DNA from: Echria macrotheca
Taxonomy: Eukaryota > Ascomycota > Sordariomycetes > Sordariales > Schizotheciaceae
Assembly (NCBI GenBank): GCA_030411725.1
Contig: MU839842.1
Span: 124,001-188,000, forward strand
Direction: 5' to 3'
Length of the DNA: 64,000 nt
Positions within the stretch are counted from its first letter, which is position 1, and each line of letters begins with the position of its first letter. Positions 47,614-59,017 of this stretch are shown here, piece by piece. The notes beneath the pieces were generated by a model that saw nothing but the letters and a program-made list of their open reading frames with translations, made no database searches and had not been told where the DNA came from. The position numbers and the translations under genes are program-made.

Positions 47614-48365
47614 TATAGAATCCTTTGCAACTGCAGCATGGGAACAGCACGGACCATACCGCTGTGCAGGAGGTCGAGAACAGACTCGAACAGGCCGGAA
47701 CAGCCGGTGAGTCTTGATAACTGGCCCTTTAGCACTCCCTTAAAATACGTGTGGAAATTTATGGTGAGATATTGTATTGCTCGCAAATCAATCGTCAGAC
47801 ACACCTCTCTGAGAAAACGCAAACTCTTGGTTTTGCATCCAACAGATTTAGTCGAAATTGGTATGGATACAGCCGAGAATGTACACGGTCCAGCGTAGTT
47901 CTGCTTCAAAGGGGATGTCAAATTCTCCCAGGACGACCAAAAAGCCGTATTCTGATCAGCGGTCGTAAAGCTGTTAAGTGCAAAGTCTAGTCCTGCAGCC
48001 TGAGATGAAAGGCGATTCTTGAGGCCGGCACTTGTGTGAGGGTAACTAGCGGCAGCTGTTCCAGTCGAACTGTTATCGACACGCCACTCACGACGGCAGA
48101 TATCGACATAAAAAGGGTTGCAGGTCCGTGGCGACAATTTCTATAACTGAAGACTCCCCCAGGAAAACCTTGCCAAGCACGTGCATGTGCCTCAACCCCA
48201 GGCACCCACTCACAACCGTCAACAGTCACTAAAAGCACCACTAGAAATCGAGAGAAACTCAAGCTCCTTCCCTTTTCAAACCTCGACTTTTCAAACGCAG
48301 GGTAAACTGCCACCATCAACCCTTTCTCTCGCGACTGCCGTTTTCATTTCCAAACTCCACTCAGC
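47614..48365. other. intergenic, with a long non-ATG minus-strand frame
   Basis: The minus frame 47520-48137 is open for 205 codons; its segment LFESVLDLLHSGMVRAV has protein-like character but it starts at TTG and has no ATG near its beginning. It may be a decayed gene or chance. The right end is the promoter of the gene at 48366. Confidence 0.35.
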
Positions 48366-49694
48366 ATGCATCTTTCCTTTCAACGACTGATTTCACCCTC
48401 TACAGCTTCACCCACGCGTCATTCTTCGCCCTGTCCGACCGTGAGTTCTACATGCAGTACTATCAGCAACGACCCTTTTGGCTACCACAGCATGGACTTC
48501 CGTGACGACAGCATGGACATCGACAAGGGAGAAGAAGTCATCACAGCGACACCGATGACTCCGGTCTCGAGCAAATCACTGCCTCTTGTCGAATCCGAAG
48601 TCACTGTGGGCCAGTTTACTAGTGTTGTCCAGGCCCCGGGTTACCGCATTGTCCGAGGATCCCAGGAAATCAAAACTCTTCCGGACGTCTTCCCAAAGGC
48701 CTGGGAGTGTTGCCACTGTGGCGCTATTAGCCAGATGCAGGACCCTGGATACCACCATCTCGGTCCGGTAACGTTGGACGACTTCCCCGATCCGAATCCC
48801 GACGGAGCCGCAAGCCGGCACCGGAAAGGAAAGGGCAAGAATGACCGCAGCAAGAGCAAAAAGACGTGCAGCAACTGTAAAAGGCGCCGGTGCGTCTTTT
48901 GTGAGGTTCTCTCCATCTGGGACCACCGAGTTATCTGCAGCCTAGGCGGAAAGAACCTCGCCGACGACCGTCTGACGCCCAACGGCTGGCAATGCTGCGT
49001 CTGCAACCTCCAGCACCACCCTATGGCTCGCTACCGGCCGGACCTCTACGTCTACATGCCCTCGATGAGGAAAACCAGCGACGGCACGACGACCAACAAG
49101 TGCTTCCTGCCTTACCGATGCGCGCACGACATCAAGAGGTCGCTAATCAAGATCGAAGATCCGGCGCCGCATCTCTCCGACGCGCCACCCCACCAGGTCT
49201 GTTTCAAATGCCAAATCGTCAACCGCTATGGCGAAGTCATCGGCCGCGTCGACCCGGACACCATCATCCTGGACGACAAGCCCGGCCCGCTCCGTGACAA
49301 CCTCATCTACGCCCAGGTCCAGCGACAGTGGATGCAGGACAGGCTTAGCCACCAGCCTCCCGCCGAAGAGGGTGGAAGCGACAAGCTGCCCAGCAGCCTG
49401 GAAGAAGCCGCGCAGGAGATTGAAGAGGCGCGGGCTAGGGTTAAGGACGCGAAGGCGTGGGTTGCCGAGTTGAGACGGGGCATCAGGGCTACTGCTGCTG
49501 CTGCTGCTTCTGCTGTTAAGCAGTCTACGGGGGAGGATATCACCATGACGGACGCTCCTACTGGATATCCACTAGACGGTCCCCAGACAAGTGCTCGCAG
49601 TATTCCTGCTACTCCTGCTATCACGGGTTCTCAGTTCACTGCAATCAACAAGCCTGTACGACCATTAAAAACATACGGGCGAAGCAAATACTGA
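48366..49694 (+). CDS. cysteine-rich, probably zinc-binding protein of unknown function
   Basis: Single-exon 442-aa protein. The N-terminus (1-110) is Ser/Thr-rich and acidic. Cysteine pairs then follow: CCHCG (about 114), CSNCKRRRCVFC (about 166-177), CCVCNLQHH (about 207), C at about 248, and CFKC (about 279), forming what looks like two or three zinc ribbons of CxxC type. The Lys/Arg-rich segment RHRKGKGKNDRSKSKK precedes the second cluster. The C-terminal part has an acidic coiled-coil-like helix (SLEEAAQEIEEARARVKDAKAW), an Ala run and a disordered tail ending in basic KTYGRSKY. Two zinc knuckles with a helix suggest nucleic acid or protein binding, but I recognise no named family. A second ATG (48492, MDFRDDSMDID) is possible. 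Confidence 0.7.
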   Translation: MHLSFQRLISPSTASPTRHSSPCPTVSSTCSTISNDPFGYHSMDFRDDSMDIDKGEEVITATPMTPVSSKSLPLVESEVTVGQFTSVVQAPGYRIVRGSQEIKTLPDVFPKAWECCHCGAISQMQDPGYHHLGPVTLDDFPDPNPDGAASRHRKGKGKNDRSKSKKTCSNCKRRRCVFCEVLSIWDHRVICSLGGKNLADDRLTPNGWQCCVCNLQHHPMARYRPDLYVYMPSMRKTSDGTTTNKCFLPYRCAHDIKRSLIKIEDPAPHLSDAPPHQVCFKCQIVNRYGEVIGRVDPDTIILDDKPGPLRDNLIYAQVQRQWMQDRLSHQPPAEEGGSDKLPSSLEEAAQEIEEARARVKDAKAWVAELRRGIRATAAAAASAVKQSTGEDITMTDAPTGYPLDGPQTSARSIPATPAITGSQFTAINKPVRPLKTYGRSKY

Positions 49695-52287
49695 TAATCC
49701 CTTTTTATTCAGCATAGAGTTCTGGACAGCAGTAAAACTGGGCATGACATCGGCGTTGGCGCGTGGTCGGGACTGAGTGCAAATGGGAGCCAGGAGATGA
49801 GACGCAGGGGAACTGATTGGCGGTAGACGGCTTGGGTGGCGTGAAGTTTGGTTGACAGGCAGAATAATCCCGATACCCGAATAGAGGCAGCATACTTACA
49901 TCCAAGGTTGTCTGCGTAGTGGAAGTATTTTATCCGTGGCTCTATCCTTCTTGCTGGGTCTCATCTTTATCAAGGTTGTGAAATAAATCAATACCTCCGG
50001 AATGTGGCCTCCTGATACAATTAGAATCCAACAAAACGAAGAACAGGCGTTATGGGCCGAAAACCTGCCCAGACCGGAGCGTCTCAACTCAACTTTAGGA
50101 CACTGACTGGACTCAGGACCAGGCAAGCAAACCTGTATTGGTCCGATGTAAAAGCTCTTGATAAAGACCTAGAGAAACTTTAAACGATTTGCCCGGCTTT
50201 AACTTGTATGCATGTCGTAGTAGACGTTCTCATAGCTAGGTAGGTAGGTACCTAAGTAACCAAAACTTTATCACGACCACACATTTCAAACCTACTGTTC
50301 GCTCACCAACCTTTATGGCGAAAGTGACCATACCAAGAAGCTACATTATCACAAGGTTTGATTGCCTGAATGTACTGCCCGGTTAGTTTCTGCACTTGCT
50401 CGGCCGACGAATACGCAGGGCCTGAAACGGCTTCGTCATACCTAGCCGGTTTTGGACACACGCCGTTGCTGCAGCGTGCAGACGACTGCGGAACTACTGC
50501 AGCCCGGTGACGTGTACTGCTTTAGAGGCTAAGCCATGATCAAAGGGAAACTAGTGCAATTGTCTGCTGTTGGATACCTAGATATCATGTAGCTAGCGAG
50601 TTCCTACCTGATAGGTTCACCATACAGCGCAGTACCCAAGATTCATGTTCTAGAAGAAAATCAAAAAGTTGCTTCATGGGATTCTCAGGAGAATATTAGG
50701 TACCTATTGGATTGATACCGCCGTAGCCTTACCCGCGAGCCACCTCCGTACTTAACTTCATAAGTGCAGATCTACATGTACGCAAACCAAGCCGCTCACA
50801 CGAGATCAAAAAAACACAGGCTTCAGGACAAGGACAAGCCTTGATATGCTTCTTTTCCCAACTAATAGGCATCTTTAATCATGGCGGATTTGTATTTTCA
50901 TGGCTGACTCGCGCAGTCCTAAAGGAGTACAACTTCCCATGCTCAGTGAAGGGAAGTCAGGGATGACTAAGAGGCCTTGGTCTTTACGACGGGATAAAAA
51001 TACAAGGCTATGCACTTTGAGACCACGAACCCGACGGACGGTCTATGGTGACCATTGCTCACTCTGGACGCTGCTTAAAGTTCGACTCTACAAGGTAGTT
51101 AGGTAGTTACCTTCCCAGCCTTGGTGTAATACCCTCCCTCATTCACACCAACCAGGCCGGAGATGTTTCTCACGATAGGTATCTACATGTAATCCAGTCA
51201 CAGCCCTGGCTGGGGGTCGTGCTGGCATATAATCACAATGAGGATTCTAGGGTGCTGACCTTCGAATTCTAGCAATCCTTTTGACGGCTGGTTCAATTAG
51301 GTGTGGTCCTGCGACCAAGCCGTCACAATCGCACTCGTATCTCACCCCTCCCACCAGCAAACTACCTAGGTACCTGCAAGAATCTCCTCACCCTCCCAGA
51401 TTCTCACATCCATGAAATATGATGTCTACCTACCTAGAATGTAACAAACAAAAAGCAAGGCACCCAACCAAAACCCAGGATCCAAGCCGTCTGATCGCCG
51501 TCCCACTTCCACACACACACCACACACCAACACTCACACACACGCACAGCGCATAATCAATGCCCCCCCGATCACGATCACATCTATTCCCAGCCCCAAA
51601 CCATTCCAGGTTTCCAAATAAACTCTGCATAAATCCTCACGTCTCCAAGCTACCACTGGCTGGTAAAATGTGAGTGTCTTTTGCCGGATGATCTCTCTTT
51701 TTACAATGTTGGTTGTAGTGGATGGACGTATGCAGCGTAACTCCCGTTTTTTGCATCTGCAGGTGGTAACCTGGGAAGACTGTGAGTGGTAAAGATGTTT
51801 TTGGTTCCTGTTTTCCTTTCTTTTCTGTCTGCTTGTGGTGTTTTTTTGGTTGTTTGGAGTAGCGCGGATAGGTGGGTTGGATCTATGGATTTGAATATCC
51901 TGTACGTGACCTCCTGCCTCTCTCTCTCTCTCTACGGATATCTTAACTGCTGAATATGAGCTTTACGCTGCTTATGAATTGGGCGTCTGGAAGACGTTAA
52001 ATTTGTCAAGTTGTCCTGTCGTGTGTGAGCGGGTACTAGGCTGCACGTACAAAGGAAGGATGTCCTTTCTCTTGCACTACATTTCCCATCCGAGAGTACC
52101 TTGGACAGGTGAAAGTTATCTACCTAGGTAGGTAGGCAGTCATCATGACAGACACGCATCGCCCGACATAAACAAATACATCCAACTGATGCTCATTAAT
52201 CGTCATTATCTATATGAGATGCATATACACGGTACATCAAATGCTTTGCAGAGAGAGAATAAAAAAAGGAAACCATGTACGCCACGG
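49695..52287. other. long AT-rich intergenic with TAGGTACCTA-type and CA repeats
   Basis: About 2.6 kb with low gene content: no frame with protein character. Carries repeated TAGGTAGGTA/CCTACCTA motifs (about 50237, 51095, 51363, 51428, 52120) and a CA-rich microsatellite at 51510-51548. T-runs and CT-runs occur near 51820-51940. Compare 43697 and 61386 for the same motif. Confidence 0.55.
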
Positions 52288-53825
52288 CTATCCCAGAACC
52301 GCCGTCCCGACCGCAACCGCCGCCATGACATACAACAGCAGCAGCCCTGACCTTTCAGTATTCCGCACCCCAGCCGACACAGGCTGACTCCCGCCCGCCG
52401 TCCCCGACGTCGACCCAGACCCCCCAGACCCGCTCGCGAACCCCGGAATGCCCGAGGCGCTCCCGCCCGAGGCAGCCGACACCGTCGTCGTACACGCACC
52501 AACGATAGACGACAAGTCCGTCGACCTCGTCAGCGCGGCCGGCGTGGATCCGCAGTTGGCCGCCTGGGACATCCAGATTGAGTTATTCTCAAAGTCGAAC
52601 ACGGCTAGTTTCATCTCGTCAGCTACACATAAATCGTTTTGAGAGGAAAAAAAACATACCGTAGGCAGACCGCAAAAACGTATCCCCCAGCAACGTAAAC
52701 GACGAGCTCGGCGTGATGCCCAAAAAGCAAGCCGGCGTCGCCCCCGAGACCTCGCGGATCATCTCTTTATACGGCACCTTCACGGTAACGCCGTTAAACG
52801 CAAAATCCACCGTACCGTTCATTTTCGTGTATGCACAGTCAATCCGAAAAAACCCGTTGGAATCCGGCCCCGCCACGCCAAAGTCGGCGGCAATGGCGCT
52901 CGTCAGGTTCGGCGGGAGCAGCGTCATGGTCGACCCGCTGTCGAGAAACACAGGCATATTGCTCCCCGCGTACGGCTTAGACGCCTGGTTCGGCGGGCTG
53001 ATGGCGACGGACTGCATGTCGACCCAGAAGCGGGGCACCTTGTCGGGCGCCAGATCGGCCGGTATCACGGGCAACTTTGTGAGGGGCCCGCCGAACTTGG
53101 ACGTGTCGACCCCACCAAAAACAATCACGCCCTCCTGCGCATCCTTGGACCCCAGAGCGAGCGTGTACGCTTTCACCTTGGTGGCGTTCTGCGCGGCCAG
53201 CTGGTCGACGAAGTTGAGATAGCGCGTGGCGATGCCGGAGCCGTACCCGATCCCTAGGATGCCCGAGAAGGTGTCCTCGCTCGTCGAGGCGACGCCGAAC
53301 TGGACTCCCTGCAGGGCCGCACTGCTGCCGGCGAGCGTGATGGTGTCGGTCACGTAGCTGATGTTGGCGCTCCCGATGCCGTACCGCAGCGTCTTGGTCG
53401 TGCCGAGCGATTCGACTGTCGTCGACTTGGCCGAGTCGTAGCGCCCTGCGCGCTCGCAGAAGAGCTGGTCGCTGCCTGAGACTCTGGTGCAGTCTGGGTT
53501 TACCCACAGCTCGAACGAGCCCGTGTCTAGCTGGACGTAGACTGGTTGTGGTGGTGTGCCGATGCTTACTGTTTTCCTTGTTAGTCTCCTGACCTGATGA
53601 ACGACGGGGAGACATACGCTGTGCATAGTAGGCGACATCGGACCGGTTGGCCAGCATGAGCTGGACACCCCGCTTCTCCGAGAAGTGGTTGACATTCGTC
53701 GAGTGGATGATGGGTAGATGAACGCAGCCGAGATCGTGAGGCGGTATTACCGGGCTCTGGGCGGCGCCGCGGCCACTGAGTATCGACAGGAGCAGGCCGA
53801 AGGAGCGGAAGGAGGGAGGTGCCAT
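52288..53825 (-). CDS. GPI-anchored secreted aspartic protease (yapsin/candidapepsin-like, pepsin family A1)
   Basis: Predicted 477-aa cell-surface protease from exons 53825-53618, 53568-52660 and 52604-52288. The ATG at 53825 opens a signal peptide (MAPPSFRSFGLLLSILSGRG) and an N-terminal pro region. The A1 core contains LSIGTPPQPVYVQLDTGSFELWV with catalytic Asp84 (DTGS), GFGVAS/FSGILGIGYG, and the second Asp279 (FLDSGSTMTLLPP). Exon 3 gives FDFENNSIWMSQA and then a Ser/Gly-rich spacer and a hydrophobic end (GLLLLYVMAAVAVGTAVLG) typical of a GPI-anchor signal. Introns of 49 and 55 nt have GTATGT donors, CTAAC/CTGAC branches; the first acceptor is CAG and the second TAG. Upstream of the ATG the same frame is open but lacks an ATG. 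Likely substrate: wall or plasma-membrane proteins. Confidence 0.9.
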
Positions 53826-54786
53826 TTCTGGCAGCGGAGAACGGAGCTGGACTACCGTGATAGCGGACGCATGGGTGAGGAGGATATCCACCGCCGCCAG
53901 CAACAGAAGGACCCAAAAAGACAAAAGGGACGCCGGCCTGGTCGACGACGTGTTTGGTCGAGAGAAAAGAAACAGGCCGGCTGGTGAGCAAGAAGGAAAG
54001 CAAACCGAATGTGGGCCAGCCGTTGAAGAGAAAAAGGAAAATGCAGAAAGAGAAAAGAGAGAACGAAACGACAGAGACAGATCAAAATCGCCAGCGGATC
54101 CCGACGATCGATGTCATGTCGAAGTGGTGGTGGCCGAGGAGGGAGAGTGTGGGTGCTACCCATGAGGGACCCTCGAGGGGGGTGTGTTCGCCTGGGTCCA
54201 TCGGTCTGTTCTACCACTGTCTCAGCCCAGAGGACAAGGGTGGACTTGGAACAGAGCCTGGGTCCCGAGAGTCAGGTGTTTTGCAGGGCGACGAATTATC
54301 GCGGATGAAACGACATGACCAAAAGTTTGCTCAGATCGCTTCCGGCCTCAGCCTCGATCCTTTCTGCTCCTGCTTTTCGTCGCAGAAATTGCATCTGCAC
54401 GAATGTAGGAGACACACATTCCAGCTCCAGGCCAGCTGGCCGCAGTGTTGGCCGGCGTGGCTGCCATCTGGCTTGCTGTTGGCGTCGTGGAGACCGTTGC
54501 AAACGCAGCTGTGACAAGCACGAGAGACGTCGAGACGATCAAACGCACCAGGGGGGCTGGCCAAGAGGCTTCCCCTGTCTCAGTGGTCGATGCTGCCAAT
54601 CAAAGCCCGCAAAATTCTTAGCCCGCAGAGACTCAAAACCGGCTGCTCTGGACCCTGAGCTGGGCACCCCCGCCAACAACCCCGCATTCTCTCACACAAG
54701 CGGCAACGGCCGCGGTCAATTCTGTCTCCATTCCACTAACTCTCTGTCTGCAGTGTCCAGTAACAATGTGTTTATGTTTACAGATG
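53826..54786. other. intergenic between the protease and MDR reductase genes
   Basis: About 960 bp. A-rich and lower in complexity from about 53880 to 54110. No supportable gene. Confidence 0.45.
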
Positions 54787-55905
54787 TCAAGCTTCACCGC
54801 TAACCTTGATGACGATCTTGCCCTTGGCATGACCGGATTCGAGCCGGGCAAACGCCTTGGTAAAGTCCTCAAACTCCCAAACGCTGTCGACCGTCGGACG
54901 CACCTTGCCGGCCTCGATGAGCTCGCCAATCTCAGCCAGATTCGTGCCCAGCGGCTCGACAATGAAAAACAGACTCTTCGAAACTTCTTTCTTCAATCCC
55001 TCCGGCTTGACCATATCCGGCGGCGTGTTGATGCTGATGAGCGCACCCCCCGTCTTTACAGCCGCCCAGCACCCCGACAGCGTCTTGCCGCCCAGCATGT
55101 CAACGATGAGATCGCACTCGCGCGCCGCCGGATCCGCCGCCGCCCATGACTCGACTGAGGTGCTGCGGTAGTCAACCACCTCGGTCGCCCCGAGCTGCCG
55201 CACCGCCTCGGCCTTGTCGCCGGCGCACACGGCCACGACGCCTTTTGCCCCGGCCAGCGCGGCGAGCTGCACCACCCAGCTCCCGACGCCGCCGGCCGCC
55301 CCGGTGACAAGCACGCGTATCTGCCCGTTTCGGGAACGCGCGTCCGCATCGCCGTGGATACCCCGCGCGTCGAGTGTACCCTGCACGAACAGGGCCTGCC
55401 ACGCCGTGAGCGCGCTGAGCGGCGTCGCGGCGGCCTCGATCCAGCTGAGGGACGGCGGGATCTTGGCGAGCTCGCCGGCGCGGGGGAGTGCATATTCACG
55501 CGCGGCTCCGGCGCGGTTGGCTTCGATGCGGCAGTAGACGCGGTCGCCAGGTGCGAAGTTGCTGGTTTCAGGGGCTGTGACGACGGTCCCGGCGAGGTCT
55601 TGACACGGGACAAGGACTTTGTCGGCCGGGACCGAGTCGGGGAAGTCGATGGCCCATCGGAGCTCGCCGTTGCAGGGAGCGGCGGCGTGGACGCGCACAA
55701 GGACGTCTTGGGGGTGGGTAGGCTTGGGGACCGGGGCGGTGGTGAGGATCACGTCGGTTGAGTCTCGTGATGCTTGGAGGAGGGTCTTCATGGTTGTGGG
55801 GAGGGTGGAAGCCATTCTTGCAACGGGGAAGAACTGGTTACGAAAAGGGGTAAAGGTAGGACGTAGGGTTTTGGTGAGGAGGCGGCTGGGGATGCGCGTG
55901 GCCAT
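54787..55905 (-). CDS. MDR-family zinc-independent NAD(P)H oxidoreductase (quinone-reductase/RTN4IP1-like)
   Basis: Single-exon 372-aa medium-chain dehydrogenase/reductase. The first 30 residues (MATRIPSRLLTKTLRPTFT) are Arg-rich, positively charged and amphipathic, a likely mitochondrial presequence. The GroES-like domain shows QDLAGTVVTAPETSNFAPGDRVYCRIE; the Rossmann domain carries VLVTGAAGGVGSWVVQLAALAGAKGVVAVC, the NAD(P)-binding AAGGVG motif at about 200. No zinc-ligand set of the alcohol dehydrogenase type is seen, consistent with quinone-type reductases. Start ATG 55905; ATG 55815 (MASTLPTTMK) would drop the presequence and give a cytosolic form. The frame also extends upstream to a GTG and is not used. 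Substrate unknown. Confidence 0.85.
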   Translation of the reverse strand: MATRIPSRLLTKTLRPTFTPFRNQFFPVARMASTLPTTMKTLLQASRDSTDVILTTAPVPKPTHPQDVLVRVHAAAPCNGELRWAIDFPDSVPADKVLVPCQDLAGTVVTAPETSNFAPGDRVYCRIEANRAGAAREYALPRAGELAKIPPSLSWIEAAATPLSALTAWQALFVQGTLDARGIHGDADARSRNGQIRVLVTGAAGGVGSWVVQLAALAGAKGVVAVCAGDKAEAVRQLGATEVVDYRSTSVESWAAADPAARECDLIVDMLGGKTLSGCWAAVKTGGALISINTPPDMVKPEGLKKEVSKSLFFIVEPLGTNLAEIGELIEAGKVRPTVDSVWEFEDFTKAFARLESGHAKGKIVIKVSGEA

Positions 55906-56677
55906 CTGTGTGATGTGATGAGTTTTTGGTGAAGTCGTCGTTAACACCCACCCCTTTATATCCTCGTCTGCTGTCTCGCGCCATGCTACACGACATATCC
56001 CTTATGGTAATGCGACGATGCGAGGAATGTGTTTCTCCGGTCGCGCTGAGGACGAACTCCGAGCTGCAGAAGGCGCGAATATGCCGGGCCGATGGATGAA
56101 TAAGCTGTCCGACGATTTCCCAATCCGGCTCGCATACTTACCTCGCATCGACGCATTCGGGTAGGGCCGTTAGAACTGCATCTTCACGTCCATACATCGC
56201 CTCTCGGCAGGCAGTCCCTACCTCTAATGATGAGGCTAGTCGTCGGGCCGTGGTGGGACAGCGTAACGTGTATGCTTACTGTTGTGGACTATTTCATGTT
56301 TTTTTTACGAGTTTGGGCTTGGCTATGTCGGCAAGACCGGTCTGAGATTTCAGGCCGAGAGATAACTGACGAAGTCGGGTCATCAGCCTGTCCGTAGTCC
56401 GGTTTACGTTTACGTCTGTCTTTTACGCTGATGCTATGCCTCAATTCATCTAGACTACGGGGATTCTTGGTGGTGAACTCATTCCGGCCTTCATCTCGAT
56501 GATCTGCTTGGTCCGGTGAGTGATCTAACCAAAAGAGAAAATACCAAGTAGCGCTACAATCTTGTGACGTGCAAGTAAAAGCAAGTGCCCCTTAGAGTAT
56601 ACTAATCCAACCACAACCCATCCATCCCTCCACCACCCCATCATCCAACAAGTCCGAAAAACCCAAGCCCTACCACC
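55906..56677. other. intergenic
   Basis: About 770 bp between two minus-strand genes. Ordinary composition, T-run at 56297-56305, no gene. Confidence 0.5.
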
Positions 56678-57214
56678 TCAACCCTCCATCTGATCCACCA
56701 ACGCCTTCAACTTCCCCTCGTCCCAAGCCCTCTCCCAAGCAGGCATCAAATCCCACTCCAAAACCAACTCCAACAAGTCCATCAACATCCCCCTCCGATA
56801 AGTCCCCAACTCCACGGCCCTCCACAACGGCGCCCCCATTTTTGTCTCTGGATACCGCGCCTCCCACCCCCGTCGAATCTCAGGGTGCATATCATACTCA
56901 GCCCGCAGCGTGAGGTGGCCGTCGCGCCAGACCAGGATTATGCTCGAGTCGGTGATGCTCCCCCATACGTCGGACAGGACGTCCTCCACCCATTGCTCGG
57001 GCGAGTATGTCTCGCGCGGTTGGGGGTCGAGGTTGGGGTGGAATGATTCGGCTGTGAGGGCGGAGGTGAGGGGGGTTAGGGGGGAGAAGTCGGCTTGGCG
57101 GGCTTTGTGGCGGATGAATGTTGCCATGTTTGTGCGGGAGCCTGTGGCGAGGTCGTCCCGGAGGGTGGTGAGGGTGTAGGTTTCCGTGTCGTCTGTGGTG
57201 GTGGATGTTGTCAT
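56678..57214 (-). CDS. small hypothetical protein
   Basis: Single-exon 178-aa protein from the ATG at 57214 (MTTSTTTDDTETYTLTTLRD). The body is mostly helical with short acidic and aromatic stretches (SPEQWVEDVLSDVWGSITDS, LILVWRDGHL-like IILVWRDGH) and a C-terminal helix ELVLEWDLMPAWERAWDEGKLK. No signal peptide or membrane segment. The frame extends much further upstream with low-complexity, non-conserved residues, so the first in-frame ATG of a Thr-rich head was used; the alternative start is 57427. No family recognised. Confidence 0.5.
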   Translation of the reverse strand: MTTSTTTDDTETYTLTTLRDDLATGSRTNMATFIRHKARQADFSPLTPLTSALTAESFHPNLDPQPRETYSPEQWVEDVLSDVWGSITDSSIILVWRDGHLTLRAEYDMHPEIRRGWEARYPETKMGAPLWRAVELGTYRRGMLMDLLELVLEWDLMPAWERAWDEGKLKALVDQMEG

Positions 57215-58510
57215 GTTGGTGGTTTTGGTGTGTGGCTGGCTTTGTGGATAGTTTATATTGGATGAGTTGACGATGGATTGGAGGGGGGCTGGATGGGGAA
57301 GGTATTGTGAAGTTTGGTATTTGCAAGTTTTGGTTTCTCTTTGGCATGGGTAGTAGTTGGATAGGTACGTAGTTAGTGATGACGGGAAGGGACGACATGA
57401 CCATAATCGTGCTTGCTGGCGGGTCATTCACATCACTTTTCCCTCTCGACACGACATTGAACATGGTGCAGGAAGATTGCGAGCGACGGCGTAGCTTGGG
57501 GGAAGCTACGGTTCACCAACTCGTGAGACGCCATTTCTACGCGCTGACTAGAGTAAATAAGTACCAGAAGAACGGATGATCACGTATGGAGGAAAGCAGG
57601 GCTCAACCTGATCCGACGTGGTCATCCATATAGGGCAGGTGTGATGTTGTTTGCTGGGCCGGTAACACCAACGTTCCTGGAAACAAGTTGATACCGATCA
57701 CGGGGCGATTTGGGTCCATCTCCATGGAGATGATTGGTGTCTTCCCTTTACCCAGCTGTGTGGAGGACAGAAAAGACACTTAAAACGGTTGGCAGTCCCA
57801 GCTGGCCATGACTTTGACCCTGGAACGCAACCAGCGGTTACACTCAATGCGGTTGAAAGAATCGAGGTAAACACTCTTCGTCCTTCAGCGGCTTGTTCTA
57901 CTGACCGGTTTGAATGGCATGTATATCTTCATGCAGAACTCGAATGTTCGAGCCTTCTTCACGGCTATTTCCCAACGCTCAAGGGGTGGCAAGCACAAGT
58001 TTTACCAGTCAATGAGGAAGAGCTACGCTCCAATTAATAGCTTTGCATCTTGATTCCCGTACATCCTCTCCAGAGAAGCTGTATATTCGGCACCGGGAAA
58101 GACATTGAATGGTTTAGGTACGAAAGAGTCAGGACTGCATATCTCCAAAAAAAAAATCGCTGAGTGATGATGTTTCTGGGAGGACGTAAACGTATCCTCG
58201 GAGGATGGGTGGCCTTTTACTGCGTCGCTGTGGGCGGTCATATATATTGAGCAAAAGACAGGGACACTGTAGGAGAGCACCCACAGCGCTGTTCTCAGGT
58301 AGGTAATAAGAAGGTCCTCGTGGGACTATCTGACGACAGGATAAAGGTGCCAATATAATTCCAGAGTTCTACACAATAGACGACAATAATAAATCGAAGT
58401 ACAACGGCGGGAGTGGGAAGTATACCCACCTGATCCATAGTCACATAATATTATCGTCATCCCGTCCCATCTTACAGTAACCATGCCGTAGAAAGTTATC
58501 TCAAAGATTA
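57215..58510. other. intergenic (about 1.3 kb)
   Basis: Contains the promoter of the small gene and the 3' region of the modin-like gene. Short frames (57789-58037 on plus starts at TTG; 58129-58353 minus) have no motif. Nothing supportable. Confidence 0.45.
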
Positions 58511-58979
58511 TCACGGCCCACCAAGCCGGAACAAAAACGCCGCCATCACCGCCGGCGGCATCGCCATCATGAGCGCCCCAATCCCCATCCCGCCCTGTAC
58601 GTCCCTCATCAGCGCAGCCCACAACACCCCCGTCAGCGCGCTCGCAAGCATAGTCCCCATAACAACCCAAAAGACAACCTCCCGATTCGGTCCCTCGATA
58701 ATATGTATCCCCCACCCGTCCGCAGCCTCGCCCAGCTGCACGACGCCCTTCCCCGTGCGCTTCGGAAGCCTCGGCAGCCAGACGCACCGATTGAGACTCA
58801 AATCGCCCTCGCCGTGCTCGAGGTAGTGGATGAAGACGTCGGGGGGCATGGGTGGGAGTGGACGTAAGGGGCGGGGGAGGTAGTCGTACTCTGTCCGGGT
58901 CTCGGGCGGGACGCAGAGGGGGCGGTCGCAGACGGAGATGTAGCCGTTGCGGAGGTTCCAGAGGGTGAACTGTGTTATG

Positions 58980-59017
<38 letters not shown>

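Noticed and set aside
53825..53924. Upstream N-terminal extension MSFWVLLLLAAVDILL of the aspartic protease
   Set aside because: It looks like a signal peptide, but its first codon is TTG (53924) and the ATG at 53825 already opens a signal peptide.
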